Below are positions 1-6,815 of a stretch of DNA of 20,230 bases, in pieces. The notes under the pieces are model-generated. The model saw nothing but the letters and a program-made list of their open reading frames with translations. It searched no databases and was not told the DNA's origin. Position 1 is the first letter of the stretch; each line of letters opens with the position of its first letter. Origin of the DNA: Pseudomonadota bacterium (GTDB lineage Bacteria > Pseudomonadota > Gammaproteobacteria > Xanthomonadales > Xanthomonadaceae); contig JAEWNY010000024.1 in the NCBI GenBank assembly GCA_023461075.1, forward strand, positions 1 through 20,230, in the 5' to 3' direction. Position numbers and translations under genes: made by a program.

Positions 1-877
1 CCGACTGGCCCCAGCCGCGATGCGCGCATTCCAGCGCCGCACGCATCACGTTGACGTTGCCGATGCATTCGAACGAATGGTCGACGCCCCAGCCGGTCAT
101 CTCCACGATCACCTGCTGGATCGGCGCATCGAAATCCTTCGGGTTGACGCAATCGGTCGCCCCGAACTCGCGTGCCATGTCGAACTTGGATGGGTTGGTA
201 TCGATGGCGATGATCCGGCCGGCCTTCGCCTGCCGCGCGCCCTGGATCACCGCCAGGCCAATACCGCCCAGTCCGAACACCGCGACCGAATCGCCTTCCT
301 GCACCTTCGCCGTGTTGTGCACTGCGCCTATCCCGGTGGTCACGCCGCAGCCAAGCAGGCAGACGTGTTCGGGGTTCGCATCGGGATTGACCTTGGCCAG
401 CGACACTTCGGCCACGACCGTGTACTCGCTGAAGGTGCTGCAGCCCATGTAGTGGAACAACGGTTCGCCGTTGTACGAGAAGCGCGTCGTGCCATCCGGC
501 ATCACGCCCTTGCCCTGCGTGGCGCGCACCGAGGTGCACAGGTTGGTTTTGTTGGATTTGCAGAACAGGCACTCGCCGCACTCGGCGGTGTAAAGCGGGA
601 TGACGTGATCGCCCGGCTTCACGCTGGTGACGCCCTCGCCCACATCGACCACGATGCCCGCGCCCTCATGGCCAAGCACGGCGGGGAACAGGCCTTCGGG
701 ATCGTCGCCCGACAGGGTGAACGCGTCGGTGTGGCAGACGCCGGTATGGGTGATGCGCACGCACACCTCGCCGGCCTTCGGCGGCGCGACGTCGATCTCG
801 ACGATCTTCAACGGCTCAGCGGCGGCGAACGCGACGGCGGCGCGGGATTTCAGGGTCTTTCCGTGGGTGTCGGACAT
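1..877 (-). CDS. frmA: S-(hydroxymethyl)glutathione dehydrogenase (class III alcohol dehydrogenase), 3' end outside window
   Basis: Zinc- and NAD-dependent cytosolic enzyme that oxidises S-hydroxymethylglutathione, the adduct of formaldehyde and glutathione, to S-formylglutathione. 292 codons are visible of about 370 usual for the family; the reading frame is open to the window edge. Seen: catalytic zinc ligands Cys48 (GVCHTD) and His70-Glu71 (GHEGAG), four structural-zinc cysteines at 100, 103, 106 and 114, the LLGCGVTTG segment, and the Rossmann motif GLGGIG. The class III type is indicated by the overall match to FrmA/AdhC. The ATG at 877 follows a GGAG Shine-Dalgarno about 7 bases away and lies 23 bases after frmR, so the two form an operon under FrmR control. 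The S-formylglutathione hydrolase gene (frmB) is not visible; it could lie beyond the left edge. Identification is firm. Confidence 0.96.
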   Translation of the reverse strand, partial: MSDTHGKTLKSRAAVAFAAAEPLKIVEIDVAPPKAGEVCVRITHTGVCHTDAFTLSGDDPEGLFPAVLGHEGAGIVVDVGEGVTSVKPGDHVIPLYTAECGECLFCKSNKTNLCTSVRATQGKGVMPDGTTRFSYNGEPLFHYMGCSTFSEYTVVAEVSLAKVNPDANPEHVCLLGCGVTTGIGAVHNTAKVQEGDSVAVFGLGGIGLAVIQGARQAKAGRIIAIDTNPSKFDMAREFGATDCVNPKDFDAPIQQVIVEMTGWGVDHSFECIGNVNVMRAALECAHRGWGQS

Positions 878-900
878 GCGGGCTCCGGTCGTTGCAAGGG

Positions 901-1185
901 TCATTTCAGGTACGAGCGCATCAGGCTGGACGCTTCGGCGATCACCGCCTCCGCACGCCGGGTCTCGGCAGGCGTCGCGCGCGGGTGCAGCAGGGTTTCG
1001 CGCATATGGCCTTCCAGCACGTCGCGCATCAGGCCATTGATGCCGCCGCGCATCGCCGCCAGTTGCTGCAGCACCTCGCCGCAGGCCATGCCCTCGCCGA
1101 TCGCGCGCTCCAGCGCCTCGGCCTGGCCGCGGATCCGGCGCAGGCGGGTCACGGCGCGCTTTTTTTCCTCGGGTGAATGCGGCAT
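901..1185 (-). CDS. frmR: FrmR, formaldehyde-responsive transcriptional repressor (CsoR/RcnR family)
   Basis: 94-residue all-helical DNA-binding repressor of the CsoR/RcnR (DUF156) family; the E. coli homologue is 91 residues. It keeps the N-terminal pattern of FrmR (MPxSPEEKK), with Pro2 and Cys35 present. In the E. coli protein these are the residues cross-linked by formaldehyde, which releases DNA; His60 is also conserved. The metal-sensing ligand set of CsoR is not evident, and frmA is directly downstream, so a formaldehyde-sensing role is far more likely than copper or nickel sensing. Start chosen at the ATG that gives Pro as residue 2. The Shine-Dalgarno is weak (GAAG-like). A dyad at 1206-1230, just upstream, is the likely autoregulatory operator. 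Confidence 0.93.
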   Translation of the reverse strand: MPHSPEEKKRAVTRLRRIRGQAEALERAIGEGMACGEVLQQLAAMRGGINGLMRDVLEGHMRETLLHPRATPAETRRAEAVIAEASSLMRSYLK

Positions 1186-1205
1186 CGGGTTGCTTCACTT
1201 CAGGC

Positions 1206-1230
1206 ATATATACTGACCGGGAGTATACAT
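1206..1230 (-). promoter_or_regulatory. Probable FrmR operator overlapping the frmRA promoter
   Basis: Two 9-base arms, ATATATACT at 1206-1214 and AGTATACAT at 1222-1230, are inverted repeats with a single mismatch around a 7-base GC-rich centre (GACCGGG). AT-rich arms of ATAC/GTAT type around a G/C tract are the usual operator architecture for CsoR/RcnR/FrmR proteins. On the minus strand the arm at 1227-1222 reads TATACT, a good sigma70 -10 hexamer, so bound repressor would block the promoter. The site is 21 bases upstream of the frmR ATG. Function is inferred from position and architecture. Confidence 0.7.
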
Positions 1231-1325
1231 CCCGCCCGAAGCGGGCATCATGTCGACGCGTCCGGCCTGCACTTCCCCGTTGCAGCGGTCGAATCGAATC
1301 CACGACGCCAAGGAGCCAACCCGCC

Positions 1326-2057
1326 ATGTCCAATAGCATCCGCACCCTCTCCACCGTCGCACTCAGCTCCACCATCTGCATCCTGCTCGCCGCCTGCAGC
1401 GGCGATGGCATGGACGCCCAAGCCCCGCGCACGGATAATTCCGATGCAAGGCCGGCCACCGCGCCTGCCCCCGCAGCAAGCCGCACACCTGCCGCCAAGG
1501 TCGCGGTCGCCAACATCGCCGAAGGCCCCGATGTCTGTTTCCGCGCGATCGCAAAGCACCTTGGCGCGGATGTGAAAGTGTCCGAGGTGATCTCGTTCTT
1601 CAGCTCGGGCAGCGAGATCGACAGCAATGATGACGAGCCCAAGGGTCAAATGACCACCTGCACGGTGCAGTACCAGAACCCGGATGACCCACGCAAACTG
1701 CTCAGTACGACCATGAACATGAAGACGGGGGAATTCGACGAGCCCCGCCCGCTGGAGATCACGGTCATGGGCAACGCGGCCGACTTCAGGCTGGAGGATC
1801 ACCTGATCCCGCTTTCCAAGGTCAATGCAGCCTCGCTGTCGGCAGTGATGGAAGCCCAGAAGGCGGACTTGGAACGCGTCTACAGCCAATATGCGTGGAG
1901 CGGCGTGCGATTGGAATCCCCGGGCATGGGTAGCCCGGTGCACCTGCTCAGGTTGGACACGGAAGGACGCCTGGCTGCCAACGACATCAAGAAAAGCGGC
2001 TACGCCTCCATTTCGCTCGATGGCTCCAAGGTCGTCCGCAACCATCTGCTGCCGTAA
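1326..2057 (+). CDS. Putative lipoprotein of unknown function
   Basis: 243 residues. I do not recognise the family. The N-terminus is a lipoprotein signal peptide: short charged start, hydrophobic stretch, lipobox LAAC with Cys24 as predicted lipidation site, so the protein is probably membrane-anchored and faces the periplasm. Residues about 30-60 are an Ala/Pro/Thr-rich linker. The folded part (about 65-243) has two cysteines, Cys71 and Cys112, that could form a disulfide, and ends in alternating polar/hydrophobic segments suggestive of beta strands. The ATG at 1326 has a strong AAGGAG at 1310-1315; the longer in-frame extension upstream to 1173 crosses the frmR promoter and is rejected. 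It is monocistronic: divergent from frmR and convergent with gshA, about 70 bases away. Confidence 0.85.
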   Translation: MSNSIRTLSTVALSSTICILLAACSGDGMDAQAPRTDNSDARPATAPAPAASRTPAAKVAVANIAEGPDVCFRAIAKHLGADVKVSEVISFFSSGSEIDSNDDEPKGQMTTCTVQYQNPDDPRKLLSTTMNMKTGEFDEPRPLEITVMGNAADFRLEDHLIPLSKVNAASLSAVMEAQKADLERVYSQYAWSGVRLESPGMGSPVHLLRLDTEGRLAANDIKKSGYASISLDGSKVVRNHLLP

Positions 2058-2126
2058 GGCACGCACCTTGCCGTCTCGCCGTGCAGGCGATTCGTCGCGT
2101 GCATGGTCGTTGCCGCCTGAGCTGCG

Positions 2127-3491
2127 TCAGTAGGCGAATTCCGCAAACACCCGATCGATGTCGCCGCCCCATTCACCCTCGAAGAGTTGCAGCTTGCGAT
2201 CGGCCGCGCTCTGCCCGCTCTCGGCGATCTCGATCAATTCGGTGAGGAACGCGGATTCGTCCTGCCCGCCCACGTTGCGTCGCGCACGGCGTTGCAGGCC
2301 GGCCACCGAGATCTTCAACGCCTCGACCGCCAGTTCGCGCACGTTCGCGCCGCGGAACGGCAATGCGAGTGCGTGCCTCGGCACGCCATCGCGCAGCGCG
2401 TGGCGTTCTTCCATGCTGAAATCCTTCACCAGGTCCCAGGCCGCATCCAGCGCGGCATCGTCGTAGAGCAGGCCCACCCAGAATGCCGGCAATGCGCAGA
2501 TGCGGCCCCACGGCCCGGAATCGGCGCCGCGCATCTCCAGATATTTCTTCATCCGCACTTCCGGGAATGCGGTGGTCATGTGGTCGTTCCAGTCGCGCAG
2601 GGTTGGCAGTTCGCCGCGCAGCTCATCGAGTTCGCCAGCAAGGAACTTGCGGAACGAGCGACCGGCGAGATCAAGGTATTCGCCATCGCGATAGGAGAAG
2701 TACATCGGCACATCGAGCAGGTAATCGACGTAGCGCTCGTAGCCGAAGCCGTCATCGAACACGAAATCGAGCATGCCGGTGCGGCCCGCATCGGTATCGG
2801 TCCAGATGTGCGACCGGTAGCTGCGGTAGCCGTTGGGCTGGCCATCGGTGAACGGCGAATCGGCGAACAGCGCGGTCGCCACCGGCTGCAGCGCCAGCGA
2901 GACGCGGAATTTCTTCACCATGTCCGCCTCATCGGCGTAATCCAGATTGACCTGCACCGTGCAGGTCCGGGTCATCATGTCGAGGCCGAGCGTGCCGACC
3001 TTCGGCATGTAGTCGCGCATGATCTTGTAGCGGCCCTTGGGCATCCACGGCATCTCGTCGCGCCGCCATTTCGGCTGGAATCCCATGCCGAGGAAGCCGA
3101 GGCGCAACTCGTCCGCGACTTCGCGCACTTCGCGCAAATGGCCACCGACTTCCTTGCAGGTGTCGTGGATGGTTTCCAGCGGCGCTCCGGAGAGTTCAAG
3201 CTGGCCGGCCGGCTCCAGCGTCACCGAGGCGCCATCGCGGGTCAGCGCGATCAGCTGGCCGTGCTCCTGGTAAGGTGCCCAGCCGAAACGGGTCAGGCCA
3301 CGCAGCAAGGCTTCGATGCCGCGTTCGCCCTCGAAGGTCGGCGGGCGCAGGTCGTCGAGGCGGAAGCCGAACTTCTCGTGCTCGGTGCCGATGCGCCAGT
3401 CGATCGCGGGCTTTTCGCCGGAGGCGAGCACCTCGACCAACTGCTGGCGGTCGGTGATCAGGGTGTCGTTGGCGGCACTGGGTCCGGACAT
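2127..3491 (-). CDS. gshA: Glutamate-cysteine ligase (plant-type GshA)
   Basis: ATP-dependent ligation of L-glutamate and L-cysteine, the first and rate-limiting step of glutathione synthesis, in the cytosol. 454 residues, the usual length of the class of glutamate-cysteine ligase shared by plants, alphaproteobacteria and Xanthomonadales, distinct from the E. coli enzyme. Seen: the N-terminal GTEHEKFGF motif (about 35-43) of the glutamine-synthetase-like fold, the GQLELSGAP / HDTC segment (about 117-132), and the long conserved stretch around MPKVGTLGLDMMTRTCT. The ATG at 3491 has GAGG 5 bases upstream on the minus strand. It lies 48 bases downstream of engB on the same strand, so co-transcription is possible. 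In function it supplies the glutathione used by FrmA nearby. Confidence 0.95.
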   Translation of the reverse strand: MSGPSAANDTLITDRQQLVEVLASGEKPAIDWRIGTEHEKFGFRLDDLRPPTFEGERGIEALLRGLTRFGWAPYQEHGQLIALTRDGASVTLEPAGQLELSGAPLETIHDTCKEVGGHLREVREVADELRLGFLGMGFQPKWRRDEMPWMPKGRYKIMRDYMPKVGTLGLDMMTRTCTVQVNLDYADEADMVKKFRVSLALQPVATALFADSPFTDGQPNGYRSYRSHIWTDTDAGRTGMLDFVFDDGFGYERYVDYLLDVPMYFSYRDGEYLDLAGRSFRKFLAGELDELRGELPTLRDWNDHMTTAFPEVRMKKYLEMRGADSGPWGRICALPAFWVGLLYDDAALDAAWDLVKDFSMEERHALRDGVPRHALALPFRGANVRELAVEALKISVAGLQRRARRNVGGQDESAFLTELIEIAESGQSAADRKLQLFEGEWGGDIDRVFAEFAY

Positions 3492-3539
3492 CGGGGCCTC
3501 GATGCAAAGAGTGTCGGGGGATGCGGCTTCGATTGGTGC

Positions 3540-4154
3540 TCAGGCCAGCGCCAGCCAGCGCGCCAGCAGGCCGCGGGCCTCGTCCACGCCCAGCTTGGAT
3601 TCGCCAGAGAACACCTGCGCGGAAATCGCATCGGAGAAGTTCCGCAACAACTCATTGCGGACCTGCTGCAGCGTATTCAAGGCCGCGCCGCGCGAGAGTT
3701 TGTCGGCCTTGGTCAGCAACGCATGCGCCGGCAATCCGCGCTCGAACGCGTAGCCCAGCATCTGCAGGTCGTAATCCTTGAGTGGATGGCGGATGTCCAT
3801 CACCACGATCAGCCCCGACAGCGCCTCGCGGGTCTCGAAATACTGGGCGATGAAAGCCTGCCAGTGCTCCTGCATCTCCTTGGGCACCTTGGCGTAACCG
3901 TAGCCGGGGAGATCGACGAGGTAGGTATCGGGATGCGGCGGCAGCTCGAAATACACCAGCTGCTGGGTACGACCCGGCGTCTTCGACACGCGGGCGAGCG
4001 CGTTCTGCTGGCAGATCGCGTTGAGCGCACTGGACTTGCCGGCATTGGAACGCCCGGCGAAGGCGACCTCGCGGCCGGCGCTGGCCGGCAGCTGGCGCGG
4101 GGTATGGGCGGAAAGGAGGTAGCGGGCACGATTGAAGGGGTTGGCCATGGCCAT
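3540..4154 (-). CDS. engB: EngB/YihA (YsxC) ribosome biogenesis GTPase
   Basis: TrmE-Era-EngA-EngB family GTPase needed for assembly of the large ribosomal subunit. 204 residues from the ATG at 4154 (E. coli YihA is 210). Seen: G1/P-loop GRSNAGKS (34-41), switch I region with SKTPGRTQ, G3 DLPGYGYAKVP, and G4 TKAD. The start is uncertain: ATG codons at 4154 and 4148 both give a good N-terminus (NPFNRARYLLSAH) and neither has a clear Shine-Dalgarno; an upstream in-frame start at 4181 adds a non-conserved extension. It is divergent from the cytochrome c4 gene, an arrangement (engB / cytochrome c4 / dsbA) also known in Pseudomonas and other gammaproteobacteria. Confidence 0.95.
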   Translation of the reverse strand: MAMANPFNRARYLLSAHTPRQLPASAGREVAFAGRSNAGKSSALNAICQQNALARVSKTPGRTQQLVYFELPPHPDTYLVDLPGYGYAKVPKEMQEHWQAFIAQYFETREALSGLIVVMDIRHPLKDYDLQMLGYAFERGLPAHALLTKADKLSRGAALNTLQQVRNELLRNFSDAISAQVFSGESKLGVDEARGLLARWLALA

Positions 4155-4161
4155 AGGATGA

Positions 4162-4188
4162 CACGCGGCCGCCCGCACCACGCGGCCG
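4162..4188. repeat. 10-bp direct repeat in the engB / cytochrome c4 divergent region
   Basis: CACGCGGCCG occurs at 4162-4171 and again at 4179-4188, a 17-base period, immediately upstream of the -35 of the cytochrome c4 promoter and just upstream of engB. It could be a pair of regulator half-sites, but GC-rich sequence makes such repeats easier to get by chance. No regulator is proposed. Confidence 0.35.
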
Positions 4189-4189
4189 T

Positions 4190-4219
4190 TTGACCCCGTG
4201 CCCGGCCCGCGACGATAAT
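4190..4219 (+). promoter_or_regulatory. Sigma70-type promoter of the cytochrome c4 gene
   Basis: TTGACC at 4190-4195 (5 of 6 to the -35 consensus) and GATAAT at 4214-4219 (5 of 6 to the -10) are separated by 18 bases. This is the best consensus promoter in the window and stands out in GC-rich sequence. Transcription would begin near 4226, giving a leader of about 45 bases with a hairpin at 4231-4253 before the ATG at 4272. Confidence 0.7.
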
Positions 4220-4230
4220 TTGCCGGTTAA

Positions 4231-4253
4231 GGCGCGCGCCCGTCGCGCGCGCC
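4231..4253 (+). other. Perfect 9-bp GC hairpin in the cytochrome c4 mRNA leader
   Basis: GGCGCGCGC (4231-4239) and GCGCGCGCC (4245-4253) pair perfectly around the loop CCGTC. It sits between the predicted transcription start and the GGAG Shine-Dalgarno at 4262-4265 and has no T-tract, so it is not an intrinsic terminator. It probably acts as a 5' stabilising stem or influences access to the ribosome-binding site; the function is inferred. Confidence 0.6.
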
Positions 4254-4271
4254 GCCCTCGTGGAGCTCCGC

Positions 4272-5207
4272 ATGCGCAAGTCCCGTGTCCATGGCATCGC
4301 CGGTCTGGCTGTCCTTGCCGCCGCTGCGGTGGCCGTCGCCCAGACCACCGTGAACCCGCTGCCGGAAGCGCAGCCGGCCGCCTCCGCGCCGATCGATGCC
4401 GCCGCCGCGCCTGCCGACGCCGTCGCCGAACTGGCCAAGACCCACTGGGGCGATGCGCAGCACGGCTCGACCCTGGCCGGTGCCTGCGCCGCCTGCCATG
4501 GCCTCGACGGCAATGCCCTGCAGCAGGGCGCCCCGCGCATCGCCGGCATGCCGGAGCGCTACGTCGCCACCCAGCTGGCGCTGTTCAAGTCCAACCACCG
4601 CACCGGCGGCCTCGCCCTGCTGATGAAGCCCTACGCCGACGTCCTCAGCGCGCAGGACATGCGTGATGTCGGTGCCCATTACGCAGCGCAGCGCAGCGGC
4701 GCCGGCGTCGCCGTGGATACCCCGATCAACAATCCCGACAGCCCGTACAACGGCCAGCCCTTCTATGCGCCGGGTCAGGATCTCTACCGCGTCGGCGACG
4801 CGGGCCGCGGGATCCCCGCCTGTTTCGCCTGCCACGGCCCGAGTGGCGCCGGCAACCCCGGCCCGGCCTATCCGCACATCGGCGGCCAGGAAGCCAACTA
4901 CGTCGTCCGCCGTCTGCAGGAATACCGCGCCGGCAAGACGACCGAGCCCAACCCGCACCTGTTCAACCAGATGGCCGCCGTCGCCAAGGAATTGACGGAC
5001 GACGAGATCCTCTCGTTGGCCAGCTACCTGCAAGGCCTGCACAACACCGCCGACCAGGCCTCCCCCCAGCAGGTCGAGGCGATGCGTGCCAGCGGCACCT
5101 TGCCGCCACCGCCCTCGGTCCCGGCAGGCCTCACGCCCGCCGCCGTCCCGGCCACCGAAACGCCGGCAGCGGCCGCTCCCACCGAGGCCGCACCCGTCAC
5201 CAACTGA
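4272..5207 (+). CDS. Diheme cytochrome c4-type protein
   Basis: Periplasmic electron carrier, typically passing electrons from the bc1 complex to terminal oxidases. 311 residues. An N-terminal hydrophobic signal segment (about 8-27, ending AVAQ) is followed by an Ala/Pro-rich stretch and two class I cytochrome c domains. Haem-binding motifs are CAACH (72-76) and CFACH (184-188); likely axial methionines are Met118 (LLMKPYAD) and Met234 (QMAAVAKEL). It is longer than the roughly 200-residue cytochrome c4 norm because of the N-terminal spacer and a C-terminal Pro/Ala-rich tail (about 275-311). The ATG at 4272 is preferred over a GTG at 4260, because GGAG at 4262-4265 is correctly spaced for it. 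It is divergent from engB and followed by a terminator, then dsbA. Confidence 0.92.
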   Translation: MRKSRVHGIAGLAVLAAAAVAVAQTTVNPLPEAQPAASAPIDAAAAPADAVAELAKTHWGDAQHGSTLAGACAACHGLDGNALQQGAPRIAGMPERYVATQLALFKSNHRTGGLALLMKPYADVLSAQDMRDVGAHYAAQRSGAGVAVDTPINNPDSPYNGQPFYAPGQDLYRVGDAGRGIPACFACHGPSGAGNPGPAYPHIGGQEANYVVRRLQEYRAGKTTEPNPHLFNQMAAVAKELTDDEILSLASYLQGLHNTADQASPQQVEAMRASGTLPPPPSVPAGLTPAAVPATETPAAAAPTEAAPVTN

Positions 5208-5266
5208 TCTGTCTTGAGGGAACCTTGGCCGTTTCCGCCAGTCCAACCCGCACGCCTTGATCTTTT

Positions 5267-5293
5267 CGCCAGCCGCCCGGCTGGCGTTTCTTT
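5267..5293 (+). terminator. Intrinsic terminator after the cytochrome c4 gene
   Basis: CGCCAGCC (5267-5274) and GGCTGGCG (5279-5286) form a perfect stem around a 4-base loop (GCCC) and are followed by TTTCTTT. It lies 60 bases after the cytochrome stop and before dsbA, so dsbA probably has its own promoter; TATCTT at 5318-5323 is a weak -10 candidate. Confidence 0.8.
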
Positions 5294-5332
5294 ATCCCGG
5301 ACTCACCTCCGCACCCTTATCTTGGATCCGTC

Positions 5333-5989
5333 ATGAACCCAATCCGTCACGTCCTGATCGGCCTGTTCGCCGCCCTCGCGCTGGTTGCAGCCCCCTCCGT
5401 CGGCGCCCAGTCGGCCAGCCCGGCCACCCTGGTCGAAGGCCAGGATTACGTGTCGATCCCGCAGGGCGCGCCCTTCGCCAATGCCAAGGGCAAGATCGAG
5501 ATCGCCGAGGTGTTCAGCTACGCCTGCCACCACTGCAACGACTTCCAGCCAATGGTCGATGGCTTCAAGGCCAAGCTGCCGGCCGATGTCGACTTCGTCT
5601 ACGTGCCGGCGACCTTCGATCCGAATGATCCTTTGGCGCGCGCCTTCTTTGCCGCCCGCCAGCTCAAGCTGTCCGCACGCGTGCACAACGACCTGTTCCG
5701 CGCCATCCACGCCGAACGCAGCCTGCCCTTCAACCCGACCGAGAGCGAACTGGCCGAATTCCATACCCGCTACGGCGTCTCGGCCACGGCGTTCGTGGCG
5801 GCGATGAACTCGCGCGTGACGGCCGCGCAGATGCGCCTGGCGCGGCAGTTCATCGAGACCGCTAACATCAACGGCACGCCGATGCTGGTCGTGGCCGGCA
5901 AGTACCGCGTGCTCGGCAACAGCAAGCAGGACGCCCTGCGTATCGCCGCCCAGCTGGCCGCGCAGGAACGCGCCGCGCGCCGGCGCTGA
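5333..5989 (+). CDS. dsbA: DsbA-family periplasmic thiol:disulfide interchange protein (CHHC active site)
   Basis: Oxidises cysteine pairs in proteins arriving in the periplasm. 218 residues (E. coli DsbA precursor is 208). A cleavable signal peptide (about 1-25, ending VGAQ) precedes a thioredoxin fold with an inserted helical domain. The active site is Cys65-His-His-Cys68, where E. coli DsbA has CPHC, and the conserved cis-Pro loop is Thr182-Pro183 (NGTPMLVV). Replacing the dipeptide Pro-His with His-His should alter the redox potential somewhat, but the neighbourhood after engB / cytochrome c4 is the classical dsbA locus. The Shine-Dalgarno is weak (GGA at 5324-5326). A second DsbA-like gene follows 50 bases later on the same strand. 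Confidence 0.93.
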   Translation: MNPIRHVLIGLFAALALVAAPSVGAQSASPATLVEGQDYVSIPQGAPFANAKGKIEIAEVFSYACHHCNDFQPMVDGFKAKLPADVDFVYVPATFDPNDPLARAFFAARQLKLSARVHNDLFRAIHAERSLPFNPTESELAEFHTRYGVSATAFVAAMNSRVTAAQMRLARQFIETANINGTPMLVVAGKYRVLGNSKQDALRIAAQLAAQERAARRR

Positions 5990-6039
5990 TGCGCCATCAT
6001 CGCTATCCCGCACGCACCGCCCCCGGAGACCCCATCGCC

Positions 6040-6798
6040 ATGAAAAGCCACTTGCCGCTGCTCGCCCTTGTTCCCTGCCTGCTGCTTGCCGCCTGCAGCA
6101 AGCCCGCCGACGACACCGCCGCCACGCCGGCAACACCGGCACCGGCGACCCCCGCGCAACCGGCTGCCACGACTCCCGCCGAAGGCACCGCCACCACGCC
6201 GAGCGCCACCGCCGAAACCCGCGCCAAGTCGAATCTGGTGCCGGATGTCGATTACGTGGTCATCCCCAACGGCCAGCCGCTGCAGCCGCTCGACGGCAAG
6301 GTGGCCGAGGTGGTCGAAGTGTTTGCCTACTGGTGCGGCCATTGCGCGGCCTTCGAGCCCAGCATCGAAGCCTGGAAGAGCCGGCTGCCCGCAGACACCC
6401 GCTTCACGGCCGTGCCGCTTTCGGGCGGTGCCAACGACACCCTGGCCCGCGTCTACTTCGCCGCCGAGACCACCGGGATGCTGGACAAGGTGCACGGGGC
6501 GATGTTCAACGCCATCCACAACGAACGCGCCCTGCCGCCGAACGCCGGCAACGATGAAATCCTCGCCTACCTCGGCAAGAAGGGCGTCGATACCAAGACC
6601 CTGGGCGATGCGATGAACAGCTTCGCGATGACCGCCAGGCTGGCGCAGGCCTTGCAGTTCGCCCAACGCAGCGGCATCGAAGGCACCCCGACCCTGGTGG
6701 TCAACGGCAAGTACCGCGTGCTCGGCAAGACCCATGACGAACAGCTGCAGATCGTCAACGGGCTGATTGCGCAGGAACGGGCAAACGCCGGCCGCTAA
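6040..6798 (+). CDS. DsbA-like lipoprotein thiol:disulfide oxidoreductase (CGHC active site)
   Basis: 252 residues. A lipoprotein signal peptide ends in the lipobox LAAC with Cys19, then comes a low-complexity Ala/Pro/Thr linker (about 20-70), then a DsbA-type thioredoxin domain. The active site is Cys99-Gly-His-Cys102, the dipeptide of eukaryotic protein disulfide isomerase, and the cis-Pro loop is GTPTLVV with Pro217. It resembles the neighbouring DsbA throughout the catalytic domain (both share GKYRVLG near the C-terminus), so the pair looks like a tandem duplication that diverged in localisation and active site. The ATG at 6040 has GGAG at 6025-6028; the longer frame from 5989 is rejected. 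Tandem dsbA genes are known in other Xanthomonadales. Oxidase versus isomerase activity cannot be decided from sequence. Confidence 0.9.
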   Translation: MKSHLPLLALVPCLLLAACSKPADDTAATPATPAPATPAQPAATTPAEGTATTPSATAETRAKSNLVPDVDYVVIPNGQPLQPLDGKVAEVVEVFAYWCGHCAAFEPSIEAWKSRLPADTRFTAVPLSGGANDTLARVYFAAETTGMLDKVHGAMFNAIHNERALPPNAGNDEILAYLGKKGVDTKTLGDAMNSFAMTARLAQALQFAQRSGIEGTPTLVVNGKYRVLGKTHDEQLQIVNGLIAQERANAGR

Positions 6799-6815
6799 GC
6801 CTGCCGTTGCATCGC

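Noticed and set aside
20..1216. 398-codon plus-strand frame at the left edge
   Set aside because: It is antisense to frmA and frmR, which have complete family motifs; the translation shows only Arg/His/Ala-rich composition typical of GC-rich shadow frames.
2058..2126. Terminator between the lipoprotein gene and gshA
   Set aside because: Only a 4-bp AAGG/CCTT pairing is visible near 2057-2073, without a T-tract; too weak to call.
2187..4193. 668-codon plus-strand frame
   Set aside because: Antisense to gshA and engB across both genes and their spacer. Long open antisense frames are expected at this GC content, and no domain is visible.
4231..4253. Terminator or riboswitch at the cytochrome leader hairpin
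   Set aside because: No T-tract follows and the leader of about 45 bases is too short and simple for a known riboswitch.
4227..5246. 339-codon minus-strand frame, glycine-rich
   Set aside because: The glycine and arginine richness mirrors the Ala/Pro-rich cytochrome coding sequence on the other strand; no start signal or family pattern.
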